Shown: piece after piece, positions 51,138 through 61,622 of the stretch | How positions within the stretch are numbered: the stretch's first letter is position 1 | How the letters are laid out: each line of letters starts with the position of its first letter | From: Catellatospora vulcania | GTDB lineage: Bacteria; Actinomycetota; Actinomycetes; Mycobacteriales; Micromonosporaceae | Reading direction: 5' to 3' | DNA length: 64,000 bases | NCBI RefSeq assembly: GCF_009720385.1 | Contig: NZ_ML769303.1 | Location: 85,969 to 149,968 of the forward strand | The notes under the pieces: model-generated | Told to the model about the DNA's origin: nothing | Seen by the model: only the letters and a program-made list of their open reading frames with translations | Database searches by the model: none | Program-made: the position numbers and the translations under genes

Positions 51138-51866
51138 GTGAGTAGACACATCGCGTTCGCGCGTCTGCACAACTTTCGGGACCTGGGCGGATACCGCGGC
51201 TTCGCGGGCCGGACCGTGCGCTGGGGCCGGCTCTACCGGTCCGACGCACTGTCCAAGATGGACGACGCCGACTGGGCGCGCTTCCTCGAACTGGGCGTCA
51301 AGACCGTGATCGACCTGCGGTACCCGTTCGAGATCGACCGTCGCGGGCGGGTGCGCGAGCACGACGGGCTGGCGTACCACAACCTCAGCGTGGAGCACCG
51401 GCCCTACCGGCAGGCGGAGCTGGGTCCGGAGGTCGAGACCGGGCCGTTCCTCGCGGGCAAGTACGTCGAGGTCGCGCAGGACGGGGTGGTGGAACTGCGG
51501 CAGGCGCTGGACGTGATCGCCGCCGACGAGAACGCGCCCGTGGTGTTCCACTGCGCCTCGGGCAAGGACCGCACCCGGTTGCTGGCCGCGCTGGTGCTGA
51601 CCCTGCTCGACGTGCCCGACGAGGTGATCGTCGAAGACTTCGCGCTGACCGAGCTGGCCACGGCGGGCCTGGTTGCGGACATCACCGCCCTGATGGGCGT
51701 CGCGCCGACCTGGCCCGGCTACGGCCGCGCGCCCGCCGACGTGATGATCCTGTTCCTGGCCTGGGCGCGGGAGAACCACGAGTCGCTGCGCGGCTACGCC
51801 GAGCAGCGACTCGGTATCGACGACGAGTACATCGCCCGCCTACGCGCCAACCTCCTGGAGCCCTGA
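51138..51866 (+). CDS. Tyrosine-protein phosphatase (dual-specificity-like)
   Basis: This 242-residue protein has the phosphatase P-loop HCASGKDRTR, the CX5R catalytic site, and the N-terminal pattern FRDLGGYRGFAGRTVRWGRLYRSDALSKM typical of bacterial tyrosine/inositol phosphatases of the MptpB/LipA type. VIDLRYPFEIDRRGR gives the general acid region. A TAGGCT box 8 bases before the GTG start suggests leaderless transcription. It could act on phosphotyrosine or phosphoinositides; the target is unknown. Confidence 0.9.
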   Translation: MSRHIAFARLHNFRDLGGYRGFAGRTVRWGRLYRSDALSKMDDADWARFLELGVKTVIDLRYPFEIDRRGRVREHDGLAYHNLSVEHRPYRQAELGPEVETGPFLAGKYVEVAQDGVVELRQALDVIAADENAPVVFHCASGKDRTRLLAALVLTLLDVPDEVIVEDFALTELATAGLVADITALMGVAPTWPGYGRAPADVMILFLAWARENHESLRGYAEQRLGIDDEYIARLRANLLEP

Positions 51867-51877
51867 CCCGCCTAACG

Positions 51878-51970
51878 CCAAGATCGCGACGATCTTGCGC
51901 GAACTGTTGATGATATGCCCGTAAAGGGCGTGTCATCCCCACAGTCGGCGCAAGATCGTCGCGATCTTGG
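51878..51970. repeat. 93-bp near-complete hairpin element with AAGATCGC ends
   Basis: The 23-bp arms (51878-51900 and 51948-51970) are perfectly complementary. The interior continues the stem with ACTG/CAGT, GATGA/TCATC and TGCCC/GGGCG around GTAAA. It fills the gap between converging phosphatase and lysS genes. The ends match those of the hairpins at 29584 and 53838. Confidence 0.85.
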
Positions 51971-51979
51971 TGGTGGTGG

Positions 51980-53743
51980 TCAGGGGGTGAGGAGGGTGCG
52001 GACCTGGGCGGGGCCTACGGCCAGGAGGAGGGTGGGTAGGCGTGGGCCGGTGTCGCGGCCCACCAGGAGGTGGTAGAGGAGGGCGAAGAACTCGCGCTGG
52101 GCGACCTTGAGCTCGGGGGTGGGCTTGACGTCCATGGGCAGGCCCAGGCGGGTCTTGGGGACGCCGTAGAGGAGGGTGGTCAGGCCATCCAGGGACCAGT
52201 GGTCGTCCAGGCCGGCCAGGAGCAGGCGGAGGGACTCGCGCTGGTCGTCGTCGAGCTTGCCGAGCAGCGTGGCGTCGGGCTCGGACAGCACACGGGTGCG
52301 CTGCTCGGCCGGCACCTGGGTGGTGATCCAGTGCTGGGCGCGGTCCAGGCGCGGGCGGGTCTCGTCGAGTGAGGCCACCGGGTCGGCGGGGTCCAGGTCG
52401 CGCAGGATGCGCAGGGTCTGCTCCGGGTCGCCGGTGGTGATGTCCACGATCGAGGCCAGCGTGCGGTACGGCAGCGGGTGCGGGGTGACCGGCAGCAGGC
52501 CGGCTGCGGTGCCGACGGCCCGGCTGTGCGCGGCGGTGTCGGCCGCGTTCGCGGTGCCCTCGGCGACCTTGCGGCCCAGGGTGTCCCACTCGTCGTAGAG
52601 GCGCTGGATCTCCTGGTCGAAGGCGATCTTGAATGCCTGGTTCGGGCGGCGGCGGGCGTAGAGCCAGCGCAGCAGCGGCGGCTCCATGATCTGCAGGGCG
52701 TCGGCCGGGGTCGGCACGCCGCCCTTCGAGCTGCTCATCTTCGCCATGCCGGAGATGCCGACGAAGGCGTACATCGGGCCGATCGGCTGCTGCCCGCCGA
52801 ACACCTCGCCGACGATCTGCCCGCCGACCTGGAACGACGAGCCGGGGGAGGAGTGGTCCACGCCGGACGGCTCGAAGACCACGCCCTCGTACGCCCAGCG
52901 CATCGGCCAGTCGACCTTCCACACCAGCTTGCCGCGGTGGTGCTCGGACAGCAGCACCGTCTCGGTGTGCCCGCACTGGCAGGTGTAGGTCAGCTCGGTC
53001 GACTCGTCGTCATAGGCCACTACGGTGGTCAGGTCGCGCTCGCAGACCGCGCAGTACGGCTTGTACGGGAAGTAGCCCGTCGCGCCCGTGCCGTCGTCCT
53101 CGGCGGCCGCGCCGGAGCCCTCAGCGGCCTCCTGCGCCGCGGCGGCCTCGTCCTCGTCCAGCTTGCCCTGCTGCGGCGCGCCCGAGCCGGTGCGGCCCTT
53201 GGTGCGGTAACGGTCCAGCACCGCGTCGATCTTGCCGCGCTCGCGCATGGCCAGCAGGATCTGCTCCTGGTACGCCCCCGAGGTGTACATCTGCGTCTGG
53301 CTGATGCCGCGGTACTCCACGCCCAGCTGCGCCAGCGACTCGGTCATCGAGGCCTTGAAGTGCTCGGCCCAGTTCGGATACGCGCTGCCCGGCGGGGCCG
53401 GCACCGAGGTCAGCGGCTTGCCGATGTGCTCGGCCCAGGACTCGTCCACGCCCGCCGGCACCTTGCGGTAGCGGTCGTAGTCGTCCCAGCTGATCAGGTG
53501 CACGACCTCGTGCCCGCGGCGGCGGATCTCGTCGGCGACCAGGTGCGGGGTCATCACCTCACGCAGGTTGCCCAGGTGGATCGGGCCGGACGGGCTCAGC
53601 CCGGACGCGCAGACGATCGGTTTGCCCGGAGCGCGACGCTCTGCCTCGGCGATGACCTCGTCAGCGAAGCGGGAGACCCAGTCGGCCTCCGGGGTTGCGG
53701 CCACGATCGGCACGTCCTTCCATGAGAAGCGGGATGCTCCCAT
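51980..53743 (-). CDS. lysS: Class I (archaeal-type) lysyl-tRNA synthetase
   Basis: This 587-residue class I LysRS has the HIGH-equivalent PIHLGN in SGLSPSGPIHLGNLREVMTPHLV, the KMSKS-equivalent KMSSSKG in GMAKMSSSKGGVPTPADAL, and a zinc-like Cys set CAVCERDL ... CQCGH. An acidic/Ala-rich insertion (about 205-235) separates catalytic-domain parts. Class I LysRS is typical of archaea and a minority of bacteria including several actinomycetes. The ATG at 53743 begins the conserved WVSRFADEVI lead-in. Whether a class II LysRS coexists cannot be told from this window. Confidence 0.95.
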   Translation of the reverse strand: MGASRFSWKDVPIVAATPEADWVSRFADEVIAEAERRAPGKPIVCASGLSPSGPIHLGNLREVMTPHLVADEIRRRGHEVVHLISWDDYDRYRKVPAGVDESWAEHIGKPLTSVPAPPGSAYPNWAEHFKASMTESLAQLGVEYRGISQTQMYTSGAYQEQILLAMRERGKIDAVLDRYRTKGRTGSGAPQQGKLDEDEAAAAQEAAEGSGAAAEDDGTGATGYFPYKPYCAVCERDLTTVVAYDDESTELTYTCQCGHTETVLLSEHHRGKLVWKVDWPMRWAYEGVVFEPSGVDHSSPGSSFQVGGQIVGEVFGGQQPIGPMYAFVGISGMAKMSSSKGGVPTPADALQIMEPPLLRWLYARRRPNQAFKIAFDQEIQRLYDEWDTLGRKVAEGTANAADTAAHSRAVGTAAGLLPVTPHPLPYRTLASIVDITTGDPEQTLRILRDLDPADPVASLDETRPRLDRAQHWITTQVPAEQRTRVLSEPDATLLGKLDDDQRESLRLLLAGLDDHWSLDGLTTLLYGVPKTRLGLPMDVKPTPELKVAQREFFALLYHLLVGRDTGPRLPTLLLAVGPAQVRTLLTP

Positions 53744-53837
53744 TCTCCCGGATCGGTCGAGCACGTTTCGCGACGCCCCTACCCACCGTGACCCGCCGCC
53801 ACCCCGCGCCCCCGTCCCCGCGCCCGCGGCCGGCCAC

Positions 53838-53918
53838 CAAGATCGCCGGACTTGCCCGGCACCTGTGCGTATCTTGACCACGCATTCGCCCACCTGCCAG
53901 GCAAGTCGGCGGATCTTG
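53838..53918. repeat. Imperfect long inverted repeat with AAGATCGC-type ends
   Basis: CAAGATCGCCGGACTTGCC (53838-53856) pairs with GGCAAGTCGGCGGATCTTG (53900-53918) with two mismatches. It lies upstream of lysS. Confidence 0.75.
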
Positions 53919-53950
53919 ACGCGCCGCGCCACGCGCCACGCGTGGCGGGC

Positions 53951-54040
53951 GGCGGATCAGTTCACGGGGGCGTGGGCGGGCAGGACGACCCGGGCGGCGG
54001 ATCAGTTCACGAGGGCGTGGGCGGGCAGGACGACCGAGGC
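53951..54040 (-). repeat. 45-bp tandem duplication of the 3' end of the HATPase gene
   Basis: The unit starting GGCGGATCAGTTCAC at 53951 recurs at 53996, nearly identical. It encodes the last codons (VVLPAHALVN) and stop of the HATPase gene; the distal copy (VVLPAHAPVN, stop) is outside the gene. Confidence 0.8.
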
Positions 54041-54697
54041 GGCGATGCCGCGGTCGCCGGAGGGCTCCAGCTCGACGCGCATCTCGTGGCGCTGGGCGAG
54101 GCGGCTGACCACCTCGATACCCATCTGGCGGCACATCGCGGCGGTCACCGGGCTCGGGTGGGCCAGCCGGTGGTTCAGCTCGCGCAGGCGCTCCGTGCCG
54201 ATGCCAATGCCCCGGTCCTCGATCAGCAGCACCGCGCGGTCGGCCACCCGGCGCGCCTCGACCAGCACCGTGCTGTCCGGCGGGGAGAACGCGGCCGCGT
54301 TGTCGAACAGCTCCGCCAGCAGGTGCACCAGGTCGTTCACGGCCGGCGCGACCACGATCAGGCCGTCGTCGATCACGCCGAACTCGATCCGGCGGTAGTC
54401 CTCGACCTCGGAGCGGGCTCCGTGCAGCACGTCGACGAGGGCGACCGGCTCCCGCCGGATCCGGGCGGACTCGCCGCCGGCCAGCACCAGCAGGCTCTCG
54501 TCGTTGCGGCGCATCCTGATGGCGAGGAAGTCGAGCTCGAAGACGTCCTTCATGCGGTCGGAGTCCGGATCCACCTGCTCCATCCGGTCCAGGCAGCTGA
54601 TCAGGCGGTCGACCATCGCCTGCGAGCGCCGGGAGAGGTGGAACAGCATGTTGATGGTCTCTTCCTCCCCCGCGGAGGGGTCGGCTGAGCTCACCAT
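54002..54697 (-). CDS. GHKL-type ATP-binding protein (CvnA-like kinase fragment)
   Basis: This 231-residue protein has a helical N-terminal part (INMLFHLSRRSQAMVDRLISCLDRME) resembling a histidine-kinase dimerisation region, followed by a HATPase_c domain with N-box VHLLAELFDNAAAFSPP and G-box IEDRGIGIG. It resembles the cytosolic part of actinobacterial CvnA-type sensors but lacks membrane helices. ATG 54697 is chosen because GGAGG precedes it; GTG 54706 would lie within that site. No conservon partner genes (roadblock, DUF742, GTPase) are adjacent, so it is an orphan. Confidence 0.85.
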   Translation of the reverse strand: MVSSADPSAGEEETINMLFHLSRRSQAMVDRLISCLDRMEQVDPDSDRMKDVFELDFLAIRMRRNDESLLVLAGGESARIRREPVALVDVLHGARSEVEDYRRIEFGVIDDGLIVVAPAVNDLVHLLAELFDNAAAFSPPDSTVLVEARRVADRAVLLIEDRGIGIGTERLRELNHRLAHPSPVTAAMCRQMGIEVVSRLAQRHEMRVELEPSGDRGIAASVVLPAHALVN

Positions 54698-54785
54698 GAT
54701 TTCCACCTCCTGTGACCCGGGGTTACGGCAATCACATATATCAGCACGGCGCGTGCTTGGCGAGACTCAATCACGTTTCTCACGG

Positions 54786-54803
54786 CTGTCGGCCCGCCGA
54801 CAG
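54786..54803. promoter_or_regulatory. Short dyad upstream of Nudix gene
   Basis: CTGTCGGC, two bases, GCCGACAG lies 73 bases before the Nudix start and could be an operator or 5' hairpin. Confidence 0.3.
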
Positions 54804-54875
54804 ATTGCTCCTCGGAAGGGAGCCGGAATCGGCTTTCCGGTCGACAAGGGCGTCGCGGGCGGCGACGCTGGAGTC

Positions 54876-55700
54876 ATGGTTGCCGTGCCCGACCGTCATC
54901 GTGTGCGCGCCGTGCTCCTCGACGGCGACGACATGATCCTGTTCGAACGGACCCGGCCCGGCGTGCCGCAGCGCTACTGGGCTACGCCCGGCGGCGGCGT
55001 GGACCGCGGCGACGCGAACCTGCTGGCCGCGCTCCACCGGGAACTCGACGAGGAACTGCGGGCGGTGGTGACCCCGCCGGTGCCGCTGACCTTCGTCGAC
55101 ACGCAGCGCGAGGACGGCCGCTGGCAGCGCCAGCACCTGTTCGCATGCCGGCTCGTCTCGATGGACGTCGCGGGCCGCCACGGCCACGAGTTCACCGACC
55201 CGGCCAAGGGCACCTACGACGTGGTGCGGGTGCCGTTCACGGCGGAGGCGGTCGGGGAGCTGAACATGCAGCCCGAGGGGGTGGCGGCCTACCTGATCAC
55301 GGCGATCGACCAGGTGTGGGAGGCCGCGCAGGAAGGCCGGGCGAACTACAGCGTGTCCTTCGCGTCCGGGACTCCGGCCGGCTCCCTGCGCCAGGCGCTG
55401 CACGAGGCCTACGGGCTGGACCCCGCGGACATCTTCGCCGGCACCGCCGAGGACCTGATGGGCGCCGCCGACGTACGCGCCACCGTGTGGATCAACCCCG
55501 ACGCCGGCGACCCGTCCTTCGGCTGCGAACTGAGCGCCGGCGACTCCCTGGCCCGCGCCACCGGCGTCAGCGAACTCGAACTGGCCACCCGCCTGTGCCG
55601 CCTCACCGGCACCACCGCCCTGGTCTCCGACACCCCCCAGCACACCTGGCTCATCACCCCCGACGGCGACTACCACCGCACCCACGCCCTCCGCCCGTAG
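54876..55700 (+). CDS. Nudix hydrolase-like protein with extra C-terminal domain
   Basis: This 274-residue protein has an N-terminal Nudix fold (RHRVRAVLLDGDDMILFERTRPGVPQRYWATPGGGVDRGD). Its Nudix box is altered: the first Glu is Ala and the Gly after REL-DEE is Arg (GVDRGDANLLAALHRELDEE), though the metal-binding REL-EE core remains. Residues about 150-274 form an unrecognised C-terminal region (VSFASGTPAGSLRQALHEAYG ... SDTPQHTWLITPDGDYHRTHAL). ATG 54876 was chosen as the start of the domain. The substrate is unknown. Confidence 0.82.
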   Translation: MVAVPDRHRVRAVLLDGDDMILFERTRPGVPQRYWATPGGGVDRGDANLLAALHRELDEELRAVVTPPVPLTFVDTQREDGRWQRQHLFACRLVSMDVAGRHGHEFTDPAKGTYDVVRVPFTAEAVGELNMQPEGVAAYLITAIDQVWEAAQEGRANYSVSFASGTPAGSLRQALHEAYGLDPADIFAGTAEDLMGAADVRATVWINPDAGDPSFGCELSAGDSLARATGVSELELATRLCRLTGTTALVSDTPQHTWLITPDGDYHRTHALRP

Positions 55701-55760
55701 GCGAAGGAGGGGCACCTTCCAAACCAATTACGTAGAGGAAGGGCACCTTCTTAACGCTTC
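55701..55760. repeat. GAAGGGCACCTTC repeat element between Nudix gene and fdhD
   Basis: GGAGGGGCACCTTCC (55707-55720) and GGAAGGGCACCTTC (55737-55750) flank ACGTAGA. The 21-base segment 55730-55750 matches, in reverse complement, 56516-56536 within fdhD with a single difference. Confidence 0.75.
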
Positions 55761-55820
55761 TGGTCGGCGAGCAGCGGGGGTGCGGCTGAAAGTCGGGCGG
55801 GCGGCAGGCGGCGGGCAGGG

Positions 55821-56857
55821 TCAGCTGGTGATGCGCTGCGGGCCTGCGTACACATTCATGGTCTGGCCCCGCAGGAAGCCGACCAGGGTCATGCCCGCCT
55901 CGGCGGCCAGGTCGACGGCGAGGGTGCTCGGCGCGGACACCGCCGCCAGCATGCTGATGCCGGCCATCCAGGCCTTCTGGGTCAGTTCGAAACTGGCCCG
56001 GCCGGACACCAGCAGCACGTGCCCGGCCAGCGGCAGCCGTCCGGCCTGCAATTGAGCGCCGATGACCTTGTCGACCGCGTTGTGCCGGCCGACGTCCTCG
56101 CGTACCGCGACCAGCTCGCCCGTGGCGGTGAACAGGCCTGCCGCATGCAGCCCGCCGGTGCGCTCGAAGGTGCGCTGCGCGGCCCGCAGCCGGTCCGGGA
56201 GCAGGGCCAGGGTGCGGGCGTCGACGGTCACCGGGTCGGCGGCCACGTCGTGCGGGGAGCGGGTGCGGATCGCGTCGATGCTGGCCTTGCCGCATACCCC
56301 GCACGAGGAGGTGGTGTAGAAGTTGCGCTCCGTCCCGGCGGCCGGCGGCGGCACGTGGTCGGCGAGCACCACGTCGACGACGTTGTAGGTGTTCGCCGGA
56401 GACGCGGTCTCCTCGTCCTCGGCCGCAACGGGCTTACCGAGCATGCGCGCTCCCGCCGCCCGCAGGCCGGCCGCGACCGTCTGCCCCGCCGCACCTCCTG
56501 CCCCGCCGATGTCGAGAAGGCGCCCTTCCTCTACGTGTTCCGATGTGCGGAGCTGATCGTCGTCTCGCTGACGCGAGCCGACGATGCCCTTCCTTTCGCT
56601 CTGACCGGCGCAGAGCTGGGCGGTGAGGATGTCCGCGGCGCGGGCGATCACGCCTTCGGTGAGCAGGAAGCCCAGGGCCAGGTCCAGCTCGTCGCCGGGG
56701 GTCCGCATGGTGACGGCCAGCGGCGGGCGGGGGCCGCGGCGGTGCCCGACGCGGATCTCCAGGGGCTCTTCGGCGGCCAGGGTGTCCTGACGGCGCACGG
56801 TGGACGGCCCGCCGAGGTCGATGCGGGTCACCTGCCTGCGGTCGCTGGCCCGGCCCA

Positions 56858-56858
<1 letters not shown>
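55821..56858 (-). CDS. fdhD: Formate dehydrogenase accessory sulfurtransferase FdhD with 70-residue insertion
   Basis: This FdhD protein transfers sulfur to the molybdenum cofactor of formate dehydrogenases. The family parts are clear: EEPLEIRV, MRTPGDELDLALGFLLTEGVI, NTYNVVDVVLADHVPPP, and the sulfur-carrying Cys pair in TTSSCGVCGKASIDA, then DVGRHNAVDKVIG. It is 345 residues, about 70 longer than usual. The excess lies at residues 86-155 (56394-56603) and includes a dispersed repeat, but stays in frame. The start overlaps the stop of the upstream oxidoreductase gene (TGATG). Activity despite the insertion is uncertain. Confidence 0.9.
56394..56603 (-). repeat. In-frame insertion in fdhD carrying a dispersed repeat
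   Basis: This about 210-base segment separates two conserved FdhD blocks. It contains GAAGGCGCCCTTCCTCTACG (shared with 55730-55750), GATGTCG next to a GAAGG core (shared with 62416-62434), and a CGTCG/CGACG hairpin (56557-56586). It encodes a Gly/Ala/Arg-rich, probably disordered loop. The boundaries are approximate. Confidence 0.65.
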
Positions 56859-59128
<2,270 letters not shown>

Positions 59129-59236
59129 ACCTCAAACGATCTCACGTCCGTGGTGCGTCGCCGAGCCTGGTGGAGGTCTAACCTGAGTCGTTCGCCGGTA
59201 CCCCGACCGGCGACATCCCTGCTGGGGAGGATGATC

Positions 59237-59527
59237 ATGAAGGAATGGATCGCCGGCCTGCTGGCCGTGCTGGGCACCCTGCTCGTCCTGGCCGGAGCCA
59301 CGGTCACCGTGGTCAAGACGCTCACCCCCGACCCGGCCGGCACCCCGGCCGGCACGGACCCCCTGGGCGGGACCGCCACCACCAACGGCAACAGGTTCTC
59401 GCGCTGGCTGCACCGCATCAACGCCGCCGACCGGCTCATCGCCTGGGGCGTGATCCTGCTGGCCCTGGGCGCCATCGCGGCCGGCGCCATCCAGTTCACC
59501 CTGGGCGCGTCGGCCGGAACCCGCTGA
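59237..59527 (+). CDS. Small two-helix membrane protein
   Basis: This 96-residue protein has two membrane helices (about 3-28, EWIAGLLAVLGTLLVLAGATVTVV, and about 68-92, AWGVILLALGAIAAGAIQFTLG) joined by a polar Gly/Thr loop. ATG 59237 is chosen because GGGGAGG lies 6 bases upstream; ATG 59231 is in frame. It is divergent from the YdeP-type gene. Function is unknown. Confidence 0.75.
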   Translation: MKEWIAGLLAVLGTLLVLAGATVTVVKTLTPDPAGTPAGTDPLGGTATTNGNRFSRWLHRINAADRLIAWGVILLALGAIAAGAIQFTLGASAGTR

Positions 59528-59541
59528 CCTCTACACCGTCC

Positions 59542-59583
59542 TATCCGAATGGCCCGGCGTCGCGACGGCGGGCCATTCGGATA
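59542..59583 (+). terminator. Terminator after small membrane protein
   Basis: TATCCGAATGGCCCG pairs perfectly with CGGGCCATTCGGATA across a 12-base loop. Confidence 0.8.
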
Positions 59584-59732
59584 GATGGCCCGGCGCGGCC
59601 TGGGCACCCCGTGCTCCGGGGCCGCCTGCGAAGGATTATTCTGCCTCCGAGGTACGCCTCGAATGATCAATCCGGGTGGCGGCGCGAGAGTGGGGCGCCG
59701 CGAGCAGCCGGGCCAGCTACAGGAGGCCAGAC

Positions 59733-61457
59733 GTGACCACCGTCGCACCGCAGCCGATCGCGACCCGGCCCTACCCCGTGCGCAAGCAGGTCAAGGGTTC
59801 CGCGATCGCGCGCCTGCTGCGCACCACGGATGCGAAGCAGATCGGGATCATGTACATGGTCACCGCCTTCGTGTTCTTCCTGATCGGCGGCCTGATGGCG
59901 CTGTTCATGCGCGCCGAGCTGGCCCAGCCGGGTATGCAGTACCTGTCCCCGGAGCAGTACAACCAGCTGTTCACCATGCACGGCACGATCATGCTGCTGT
60001 TCTTCGCGACGCCGATCGTGTTCGCGTTCGCCAACTTCGTGGTGCCGCTGCAGATCGGCGCGCCGGACGTGTCGTTCCCGCGGCTGAACTCCTTCGCGTA
60101 CTGGCTCTACCTGTTCGGCGCGAGCCTGGCGACCGCCGGGTTCATCACGCCGGGTGGCGCCGCCGACTTCGGCTGGTTCGCGTACGCGCCGCTGAACGAC
60201 GCGATCAACTCGCCCGGCATCGGCGCTGACATGTGGATCGCCGGCCTGGTGCTGTCGGGTCTGGGCACCATCCTCGGCGCGGTCAACATGATCACGACGA
60301 TCCTGACCCTGCGCGCGCCCGGCATGACGATGTTCCGCATGTCGATCATGACGTGGAACATCCTGGTCACCAGCCTGCTCGTGATCATGGTCTTCCCGCT
60401 GCTGGCCGCCGCGCTGCTGGCGCTGCTGGCCGACCGCCGCCTCGGCGCGCACGTGTTCGACCCCGCCACCGGCGGCCCCATGCTGTGGCAGCACCTCTTC
60501 TGGTTCTTCGGCCACCCCGAGGTGTACATCGTCGCGCTGCCGTTCTTCGGCATCATCTCCGAGGTCATCCCGGTCTTCAGCCGCAAGCCGATCTTCGGTT
60601 ACACCGGTCTGGTCGCCGCGACCCTGCTGATCGCCGCCCTGTCGATGAGCGTGTGGGCGCACCACATGTTCGCCACCGGCCAGGTGCTGCTGCCGTTCTT
60701 CTCGTTCCTGAGCTTCCTGATCGCCGTGCCCACCGGTATGAAGTTCTTCAACTGGATCGGCACCATGTGGCGAGGGCAGATAACGTTCGAGACGCCGATG
60801 CTGTTCGCGATCGGCTTCCTCGCGATCTTCCTCTTCGGCGGCCTGTCGGGCGTGCTGCTGGCCAGCCCGCCGATCGACTTCCACGTGTCGGACTCGTACT
60901 TCGTCGTCGCGCACTTCCACTACGTGCTCTTCGGCACCATCGTGTTCGCGGTGTACTCCGGCATCTACTTCTGGTTCCCGAAGATGTTCGGCCGGATGCT
61001 CGACGAGAAGCTGGGCAAGGTCCACTTCTGGCTCACCGTGATCGGCTTCAACTGGACCTTCCTGGTGCAGCACTGGCTGGGCGCCGAGGGCATGCCCCGC
61101 CGGTACGCCGACTACCTGCCGAGCGACGGCTTCACCTTCCTGAACGCGTTCTCCACCGTCGGCGCGTTCATCCTGGGCGCCTCCACGCTGCCGTTCCTCT
61201 ACAACGTGTGGAAGTCGTACCGCACCGGCCCGCTGGTGACCGTCGACGACCCGTGGGGCCACGGCAACTCCCTGGAGTGGGCGACCAGCTGCCCGCCGCC
61301 GCTGCGCAACTTCGACCGGATGCCCCGCATCCGCTCGGAGCGCCCCGCCTTCGACGCCAAGTTCCCCCACCTGGCCGTCTCCACCGGCACCAAGGCCCCG
61401 GTCATCGAGGCCCCCAGCTACTCCCACGGCCGCCACGGCGGCGACCACGAGGTCTAG
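59733..61457 (+). CDS. ctaD: Cytochrome c oxidase subunit I
   Basis: This 574-residue haem-copper oxidase subunit has 12 membrane helices. The conserved ligands are visible: the low-spin haem His in [12 protein letters not shown], the Cu-B/Tyr region [26 protein letters not shown], and the haem His pair in [12 protein letters not shown]. The K-channel and D-channel segments are intact. GTG 59733 is chosen because AGGAGG lies 7 bases upstream. It stands alone; subunits II and III are not in the window, so this may be one of several ctaD copies. Confidence 0.97.
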   Translation: MTTVAPQPIATRPYPVRKQVKGSAIARLLRTTDAKQIGIMYMVTAFVFFLIGGLMALFMRAELAQPGMQYLSPEQYNQLFTMHGTIMLLFFATPIVFAFANFVVPLQIGAPDVSFPRLNSFAYWLYLFGASLATAGFITPGGAADFGWFAYAPLNDAINSPGIGADMWIAGLVLSGLGTILGAVNMITTILTLRAPGMTMFRMSIMTWNILVTSLLVIMVFPLLAAALLALLADRRLGAHVFDPATGGPMLWQHLFWFFGHPEVYIVALPFFGIISEVIPVFSRKPIFGYTGLVAATLLIAALSMSVWAHHMFATGQVLLPFFSFLSFLIAVPTGMKFFNWIGTMWRGQITFETPMLFAIGFLAIFLFGGLSGVLLASPPIDFHVSDSYFVVAHFHYVLFGTIVFAVYSGIYFWFPKMFGRMLDEKLGKVHFWLTVIGFNWTFLVQHWLGAEGMPRRYADYLPSDGFTFLNAFSTVGAFILGASTLPFLYNVWKSYRTGPLVTVDDPWGHGNSLEWATSCPPPLRNFDRMPRIRSERPAFDAKFPHLAVSTGTKAPVIEAPSYSHGRHGGDHEV

Positions 61458-61472
61458 CCCTAACCCGCCCGT

Positions 61473-61510
61473 AAAGGGCCCGGTCCGCTCACGGCGGCCG
61501 GGCCCTTTTT
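61473..61510 (+). terminator. Terminator after ctaD
   Basis: AAAGGGCCCGG (61473-61483) pairs with CCGGGCCCTTT (61498-61508), followed by TTC. Confidence 0.85.
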
Positions 61511-61514
61511 CGCG

Positions 61515-61572
61515 TTGATCATGAACTTATGGCAAGGGTCGACGGCGTGTCGTGCGCCTAACCTCATGATCA
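61515..61572. repeat. GATCATGAACTT element
   Basis: TTGATCATGAACTTATG (61515-61531) and TCATGATCA (61564-61572) form a dyad. GATCATGAACTT is shared with the palindrome at 44881-44912. Confidence 0.5.
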
Positions 61573-61622
61573 CCGTGGCGGCGCGGGGCGGGGTAGGGCG
61601 GGCGGTGGGGCAGGATGGAGCC

